Source: Leifsonia virtsii
GTDB taxonomy: Bacteria > Actinomycetota > Actinomycetes > Actinomycetales > Microbacteriaceae
Length of the DNA: 64,000 nucleotides
Assembly (NCBI RefSeq): GCF_030433675.1
Contig: NZ_JAROCB010000002.1
Location: forward strand, 62,001-126,000
Direction of reading: 5' to 3'
Positions 59,168 through 64,000 of the stretch are shown here, piece by piece (position 1 is the first letter of the stretch; every line of letters begins with the position of its first letter). A model generated the notes under the pieces. That model was not told the origin of the DNA and ran no database searches. It saw only the letters and a list, made by a program, of their open reading frames with translations. A program made the position numbers and the translations under genes.

Positions 59168-60231
59168 CCGGCGGACGACCCGGCCGCGGTCTCCGACTCC
59201 GACTCGACCGGGAGCCCGGCGTCGTAGGTGAACACCAGTCGGGCGGGCACCTCCCCCGCGAGGACCTCGCCGACGGCGGCGTTGACGTCGGAGAGGTCGC
59301 GCGGCTCGGCGACGACCCTCGTGCGTCCTGCGGCGTGCAGCGCGAACACCTCGGCGAGGTCCTGCCGGGTGCCGACGATGGAGCCGATGACCGAGATCCC
59401 CTTCAGCACCGTGTCGAAGACGGGGATGGTCAGCGTGCCCTCCGCGGGCAGCGAGACGAGCACGAGCCGTCCGCCGCGGTTCAGCGAGCGGAACGCCTGG
59501 TCGAACACCGTTGGCGCCACCGCGAGCACGATCGCGACGTCCGCCCCGCCGAGGTGGTGGATGGCCTCCACCGGGTCGACCTCCGCGGCGTTGACGGCGT
59601 GGTCGGCGCCGAGCTCGACCGCCAGCTCCAGCTTCTCCTCCGTGATGTCGACGGCGACGACCTGCGCGCCGACCAGGCGCGCGTACTGCACGGCCAGGTG
59701 GCCGAGCCCGCCGATCCCGAACACGGCGACGCGTTCGCCCGGGACGACGTGAGCGTTCTTGACCGCGGCGTACGTGGTGACGCCGGCGCAGGTGAGCGGG
59801 GCGGCGTCCAGCGGGCTGACCCCGTCGGGCACCGGCGACGCGAAGCGCGCGTCCGCGAGCGTGTACTCGGCGTAGCCGCCGTCGACGGAGTAGCCGGTGT
59901 TGTGCTGACGCTCGCACAGGTTCTCGCGGCCGTCGATGCAGTAGCGGCACTCGCCGCAGGCGTAGCCGAGCCAGGGGAGGGCGACGCGCTGGCCGACCTT
60001 GCGGGTGGTGACGCCGTCGCCGAGACGCTCGACGATGCCGACGCCCTCGTGCCCCGGAACGAAGGGGAGGCCGGGCTGGACGGGCCAGTCGCCGTTGATC
60101 GCGTGGATGTCGGTGTGGCACAGTCCGCACGCCTCCAGGCGCACCAGGACCTGGCCGGGACCCGGCGAGGGGATGGGTCGGTTCTCGAGGGTGAGCGGCT
60201 GACGGTACTGGCTCACGACGGCTGCGCGCAT
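59164..60231 (-). CDS. adhP: Zinc-dependent alcohol dehydrogenase, AdhP type
   Basis: The 355-residue enzyme has the catalytic zinc ligands in GLCHTDIH and GHEGVG, the structural zinc motif CGECRYCIDGRENLC and the Rossmann motif GIGGLGHLAVQYA. The Asp after the second strand (AVDIT) points to NAD. It interconverts alcohols and aldehydes. It is first in a unit with the P-type ATPase, and DosR-like boxes lie upstream. Confidence 0.92.
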   Translation of the reverse strand: MRAAVVSQYRQPLTLENRPIPSPGPGQVLVRLEACGLCHTDIHAINGDWPVQPGLPFVPGHEGVGIVERLGDGVTTRKVGQRVALPWLGYACGECRYCIDGRENLCERQHNTGYSVDGGYAEYTLADARFASPVPDGVSPLDAAPLTCAGVTTYAAVKNAHVVPGERVAVFGIGGLGHLAVQYARLVGAQVVAVDITEEKLELAVELGADHAVNAAEVDPVEAIHHLGGADVAIVLAVAPTVFDQAFRSLNRGGRLVLVSLPAEGTLTIPVFDTVLKGISVIGSIVGTRQDLAEVFALHAAGRTRVVAEPRDLSDVNAAVGEVLAGEVPARLVFTYDAGLPVESESETAAGSSAG

Positions 60232-60285
60232 GGGCGGCTCCTTTCGGTATGACGCCAGTCTCCGGGCGGCGCGCGGCCCGCGGTC

Positions 60286-60336
60286 GGGTCGAAGGTCCCG
60301 CCGCGGGAGCCTGCCGCCCCGCGGGCCTTTCGGCCC
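60286..60336. promoter_or_regulatory. Two DosR/DevR-like boxes in the adhP divergent gap
   Basis: GGGACCTTCGACCC on the - strand (60299-60286) and GGGCCTTTCGGCCC on the + strand (60323-60336) both fit the GGG-N8-CCC DosR-type pattern with C/T-rich centres. They lie 37 bp apart in the 173-bp gap between adhP (-) and the 60405 gene (+), suited to control both. Confidence 0.55.
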
Positions 60337-60404
60337 TGCGGGCGGGTGTCCCCGGCTCGGCATCCTGGGCACGAGAGTCCGGAGAACAGAGTTCGGAGAA
60401 CGCC

Positions 60405-60830
60405 ATGAAACGCTGGATACGCATCACGCTCACCGTCCTGACCGGAGCCGTCGGCCTGACCGCCGTCGCGGGCGGACTCGCCCTGCTCGTCGCCGCGCTC
60501 ACCTCCACGAACGGCGGCGGCGTCACGCCGGACCGCTCCTACCTCGGCGGGAGCCCGTTCACCTCGTACATCGTGCCGGGGCTGGTGCTGGCCGTCGTCG
60601 TCGGCGGCACGCACATCCTGGCGGCGGTGCTCACCGGCCGCGGATCGCAGGCCGGACCGTTCGCCGCCGCGGTCGCCGGGTTCGGGCTGCTGATCTGGAT
60701 CTTCGTGCAGATGATGTTCATCCCGTTCAGCCCGCTCCAGGCCATCTACTTCCTCGCCGGCCTCGCCGAGCTCGGCCTGGTGCTGCTGGGGCTCGGCCTC
60801 TTCCGCCGCCGCGCGGTGGCCGCCTCGTGA
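60405..60830 (+). CDS. Small four-helix membrane protein
   Basis: The 141-residue protein has four hydrophobic helices: ITLTVLTGAVGLTAVAGGLA, YIVPGLVLAVVVGGTHILAA, AAAVAGFGLLIWIFVQMMFI and LAGLAELGLVLLGLGLF. ATG follows CGGAGAA. Family not recognised with certainty. Its stop overlaps the GTG of the beta-CASP gene. Confidence 0.65.
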   Translation: MKRWIRITLTVLTGAVGLTAVAGGLALLVAALTSTNGGGVTPDRSYLGGSPFTSYIVPGLVLAVVVGGTHILAAVLTGRGSQAGPFAAAVAGFGLLIWIFVQMMFIPFSPLQAIYFLAGLAELGLVLLGLGLFRRRAVAAS

Positions 60831-62236
60831 GCACGACCCTCCGGTTCCTCGGCGCCACAGACACGGTCACGGGGTCGCGCTACCTGGTCGAGACCGACAG
60901 CACCCGCGTCCTCGTCGACTGCGGCCTGTTCCAGGGCTACAAGCAGCTCCGCGAGCGCAACTGGCGGCCGTTCCCGGTCGACCCCGCCTCCCTCGATGCC
61001 GTCGTCGTCAGCCACGCGCACCTCGACCACACCGGGTACCTGCCGGCGCTCGTCCGCGACGGGTTCCGCGGGCGCATCCACGCGACGACCGCGACTGCGG
61101 AGCTGAGCGGGCTGGTGCTCCCCGACAGCGGCCGCCTGCTGGAGGAGCAGGCGGAGTTCCGCGACCGCCACCACACCTCCCGGCACTCGCCGCCGCTCCC
61201 GCTCTACACCGAGCAGGACGCGCTGGCCGCGCTCGAAAGGTTCGACCCGCACCCCTTCGGCCACGACCTGAGCCTGGGGGACGTGACGGTGCGGTTCGTG
61301 CCGGCCGGCCACATCCTCGGCGCCGCCCAGGTGCTGGTGCGCACGGGCGACGGCCGCATCCACTTCACCGGCGACCTCGGCCGGGTCGACGACCCGCTCA
61401 TGCGGCCGCCCGTCGCTCTGGAGGAGACCGACGTGCTGGTCTCCGAGTCCACCTACGGCGACCGCCGGCATCCGCACGTGGACGCCGCGAAGCTCCTCGG
61501 CGACATCGTCACCGACGTCTGCCGGCACGGCGGCGTCGTGCTGCTGCCCGCCTTCGCCGTCGGGCGAGCGGAGACGCTGCTGCTGCACCTGAGCAGGCTG
61601 CGGGCGCGGGACCGCATCCCCGACGTCCCGATCTTCCTCAACAGCCCGATGGCCGTCAACGCCTCCGAGATCTACGCGCGGCACCCGGAGGAGCACCGCA
61701 TCGCACCGGACGAGTTCGCAGCGATGTACCGGCTGGCGACCCTGGTCCGGTCGGTGGACGAGTCGAAGCTGCTGAACCTGCGCGGCGGGCCGGCCGTCAT
61801 CATCTCCGCGAGCGGGATGCTCGAGGGAGGCCGCATCCTGCACCACATCGACGCGTACGGCGGCGACCCGCGCAACGCCATCGTGCTGACCGGCTTCCAG
61901 GCCGGCGGCACGCGGGGAGCGGCGCTGCAGCGCGGGGAGCGGGTGCTGCGCATCCACGGCAAGGACGTCCCGATCCGGGCGCAGGTGCACACGCTCGAGA
62001 TGCTCTCGGCGCACGCCGACGCGGCCCAGCTGGTCGACTGGATGGGGACCGCGCCCGTCGCACCGGGCTCGGTCTACCTGACCCACGGCGAGCCGGAGGC
62101 GGCCGATCAGCTGCGGCTGCGCATCCGCCGATCGCTCGGCTGGAGCGCCCGGGTGCCCGAGTTCGGCGAGACGGTCGCCGTCACCGGGACTGCGGAGCAG
62201 GCAGGCCCCGGCCGGATCGCGGCGACCGCGCCGTGA
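60827..62236 (+). CDS. MBL-fold beta-CASP metallohydrolase (RNA-specific type)
   Basis: The 469-residue protein has the metal motif HAHLDHTG, GHILGAAQV and FTGDLGR, then a beta-CASP domain with PAFAVGRAETLLL, ISASGMLEGGRILHHI and the C-terminal HTLEMLSAHAD. This layout is that of CPSF73/TTHA0252-like ribonucleases. Homologs occur near P-type ATPases and stress genes in actinobacteria. GTG overlaps the upstream stop. Its last 56 bases overlap the convergent ATPase gene. Confidence 0.88.
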   Translation: MSTTLRFLGATDTVTGSRYLVETDSTRVLVDCGLFQGYKQLRERNWRPFPVDPASLDAVVVSHAHLDHTGYLPALVRDGFRGRIHATTATAELSGLVLPDSGRLLEEQAEFRDRHHTSRHSPPLPLYTEQDALAALERFDPHPFGHDLSLGDVTVRFVPAGHILGAAQVLVRTGDGRIHFTGDLGRVDDPLMRPPVALEETDVLVSESTYGDRRHPHVDAAKLLGDIVTDVCRHGGVVLLPAFAVGRAETLLLHLSRLRARDRIPDVPIFLNSPMAVNASEIYARHPEEHRIAPDEFAAMYRLATLVRSVDESKLLNLRGGPAVIISASGMLEGGRILHHIDAYGGDPRNAIVLTGFQAGGTRGAALQRGERVLRIHGKDVPIRAQVHTLEMLSAHADAAQLVDWMGTAPVAPGSVYLTHGEPEAADQLRLRIRRSLGWSARVPEFGETVAVTGTAEQAGPGRIAATAP

Positions 62237-64000
62237 ACCGGGAGGCGCGGCGCGCGACCCGGTGCCCGTAGGCGCGCCGCCGCACCGGCGTCGACGGCGG
62301 CCGCACCAGGCGGGCGTGGTACCAGACCTTCGCCGCCTCGACGAGCAGCAGGTAGGCCAGCACCATGCCGACGAGCGCCAGCAGGAACGGCGCGGGGAGC
62401 GGCGTGAAGCCGAGTACGCCGGACAGCGGCGAGTACGGCAGCCAGGTGCCGATCGCGACGACGGCGAGCACCGCGACCGTGAGCGGCAGGGACGCGCGGC
62501 TGCGCAGGAACGGCACCCGGCGCGTCCGGACGGCGAACACGATCAGCGTCTGGGTGGCGATCGACTCGATGAACCAGCCCGACCGGAACTCGGGCGGGGC
62601 CGCCTGCAGCGCGAAGAGCATCAGCCCGAAGGTCGCGAAGTCGAACAGCGAACTGATCGGGCCGAACAGCAGCATGAAGCGGCGGATGGCGCCGATGTCC
62701 CAATGCGCGGGCGCTCGCAGCTGCTCCGGGTCGACGTGGTCGGTCGGGATCGCCAGCTGGCTGGAGTCGTACAGCAGGTTGTTCAGCAGGATCTGCCCGG
62801 GCAGCATCGGCAGGAACGGCAGCACGATGGAGGCGACCGAGGCGCTGAACATGTTGCCGAAGTTGCTGGAGGTGCCCATCAGCACGTACTTGATCGTGTT
62901 GGCGAAGATGCGCCGCCCCTCGGTGACGCCGTCGGCGAGCACCCCGAGGTCCTTCTCCAGCAGCAGCACGTCGGCGGCGTCCTTCGCGACGTCGACGGCG
63001 GAGTCGACCGAGATCCCGATGTCGGCGCCGTGCAGGGCGAGCGCGTCGTTGACGCCGTCGCCGAGGAAGCCGACCGCGCGGCCCTTCCTACGCAGCACCC
63101 GGACGATGCGGGACTTCTGCTCCGGCGAGACACGGGCGAAGATCGACGCGGCGCGTGCGGCCTCCGCCAGCTCGGGGTCGCCGAGCGCGTCGACGGCGTC
63201 GCCGTCCAGCGTGCCGCCGTTCGGCCGGCCGAGCTGCGCCCACAGCCGTTCGGCGACGACCGCGCCGTCACCGGTCGCGATCTTCACCTCCACGCCCAGG
63301 TCGGCCAGTCGGTCGAGCGACTCGCGCGCACCCGGCTTGACGGCGTCAGAGAAGGCGAGGAAGCCGCGGAGCACCAGCCCCCTCTCCGCTTCCGAGTCGA
63401 GGGAGGCGATGCGGGGTGCCGGGCGGGAGGCCACGGCCACCACGCGCGCGCCCTCCTCGTACAGGCGGGACAGCGCGGCGGAGGCGTCGGCGGTCGTGCC
63501 GTCGCACAGCGGCAGGACGGACTCCGGCGCCCCCTTCACGACCACGATCGGATCCGATCCCGCGGCCTGGGAGAGGGCGGTGCACCGGCGGCGCTCGTGG
63601 TCGAACGGCTCGACGTCGAGCCGGTGGTAGGCGGCGAGCGGAGCGGCGGCCGCCCCCGGCGCCTGCCAGAGCGCCTCGTCCAGCGGATTCAGGCCGACCT
63701 GCCCCGGTGCGGCCGGGTCGGTGTCGGTGGCGAGCAGGCCGAGCAGGAGCACGTCGTCCGCCGACTCGGACCCCACCGGCACGGCGCGGTCGAACGCGAT
63801 CCGGCCCGTCGTCAGGGTCCCCGTCTTGTCCGTGACAAGGAGGTCGAGGTCGCCGAGGTCCTCGATGCACACCATCCGCTTCACCAGCACGCGGCGTCGG
63901 GCGAGGGCGCGCGACCCGGCGGCCAGGCTCGTGCTCACCACCGCGGGCAGCAGCTGCGGTGTGATGCCGACGGCGATGGCGAGGGAGAACAGCAGCGACT
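62181..64000 (-). CDS. Magnesium-transporting P-type ATPase, MgtA-like (N-terminus beyond window)
   Basis: The frame is open to the window end, so about 605 C-terminal residues are visible. Motifs include VGITPQLLPAVV (as GLTPEMLP in MgtA), DKTGTLTTGRI with the phosphorylated Asp, KGAPESVL and GDGVNDALAL, then six C-terminal helices beginning near FGNMFSASVASIVLPFLPML and QILLNNLLYDSSQL. These match P3-type Mg2+ importers. It may be part of the acid/low-magnesium stress set. The 3' end overlaps the beta-CASP gene. Confidence 0.85.
   Translation of the reverse strand, partial: SLLFSLAIAVGITPQLLPAVVSTSLAAGSRALARRRVLVKRMVCIEDLGDLDLLVTDKTGTLTTGRIAFDRAVPVGSESADDVLLLGLLATDTDPAAPGQVGLNPLDEALWQAPGAAAAPLAAYHRLDVEPFDHERRRCTALSQAAGSDPIVVVKGAPESVLPLCDGTTADASAALSRLYEEGARVVAVASRPAPRIASLDSEAERGLVLRGFLAFSDAVKPGARESLDRLADLGVEVKIATGDGAVVAERLWAQLGRPNGGTLDGDAVDALGDPELAEAARAASIFARVSPEQKSRIVRVLRRKGRAVGFLGDGVNDALALHGADIGISVDSAVDVAKDAADVLLLEKDLGVLADGVTEGRRIFANTIKYVLMGTSSNFGNMFSASVASIVLPFLPMLPGQILLNNLLYDSSQLAIPTDHVDPEQLRAPAHWDIGAIRRFMLLFGPISSLFDFATFGLMLFALQAAPPEFRSGWFIESIATQTLIVFAVRTRRVPFLRSRASLPLTVAVLAVVAIGTWLPYSPLSGVLGFTPLPAPFLLALVGMVLAYLLLVEAAKVWYHARLVRPPSTPVRRRAYGHRVARRASRFTARSPRSGRGLPAPQSR

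Overview
The window is very GC-rich, densely packed DNA from a high-GC actinobacterium. Frequent GTG starts, ATGA/GTGA start-stop overlaps, leaderless-looking promoters, a stand-alone LigD polymerase, an LAxTG sortase signal, Asp23 clusters and ABC sugar operons without their own ATPase all fit Actinobacteria. My best guess is Microbacteriaceae (Leifsonia/Microbacterium-like); this is inference, since no rRNA or other marker is present. No tRNA, rRNA, insertion sequence, prophage or CRISPR array was seen. About 67 genes are supported; the first and last are cut by the window edges.

Layout. 1-3.7 kb: the end of a DUF2156/MprF-type gene, a lipoprotein, an AAA ATPase behind a leaderless promoter, and an epoxide hydrolase. 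3.7-5.5 kb: a DUF2127 membrane protein and a LigD-type polymerase. 5.8-12.4 kb: a peptide/nickel-type ABC operon ending in an NtaA/DszA-type FMN monooxygenase. 12.5-15.2 kb: an APC permease with a UBP zinc-finger protein, a tiny acidic protein and an SDR. 15.4-20.3 kb: a LacI regulator and araBDA for L-arabinose. 20.4-25.6 kb: PadR plus a BtrH-like protein, a divergent MFS/LysR pair, and an LtrA-family membrane protein. 25.6-26.8 kb: terC behind a yybP-ykoY (manganese) riboswitch. 26.8-30.8 kb: two divergent Asp23/Gls24 envelope-stress operons, one led by an ECF sigma factor, then CsbD. 31.0-33.2 kb: an ECF42-type sigma factor with its DGPF/YCII protein. 33.3-45.9 kb: a two-part sugar locus (ABC importer with a GH63-like hydrolase; GH42 galactosidase with two GcvP-like subunits, an AcoX-like kinase and an SDR), tied together by a GntR regulator and two identical operators. 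46-51.7 kb: an ECF41/SigJ regulon (epimerase, sigma factor, NDH-2, an unusual cytochrome b, two free-standing sigma-tail domains) with three matching promoters. 51.7-53.5 kb: VanZ, GNAT and an alpha/beta hydrolase. 53.7-56.3 kb: a sortase-anchored cohesin protein and a dockerin-bearing amidase. 56.5-64 kb: a stress block with two P-type ATPases, AdhP-type alcohol dehydrogenase, a beta-CASP hydrolase and DosR-like boxes.

The most interesting signals are: the GcvPA/GcvPB-like pair in a sugar operon, with changed motifs and no GcvH/GcvT; the cytochrome b that keeps the quinol-oxidation side but lacks both expected heme bH ligands, inside an ECF41 regulon; the cohesin-dockerin pair; and two intergenic arrays of three 13-bp palindromes spaced exactly 20 bp. 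Most other intergenic gaps hold long hairpins of unrelated sequence; in two of them the only imperfect pairs are G-U wobbles in the + strand transcript.
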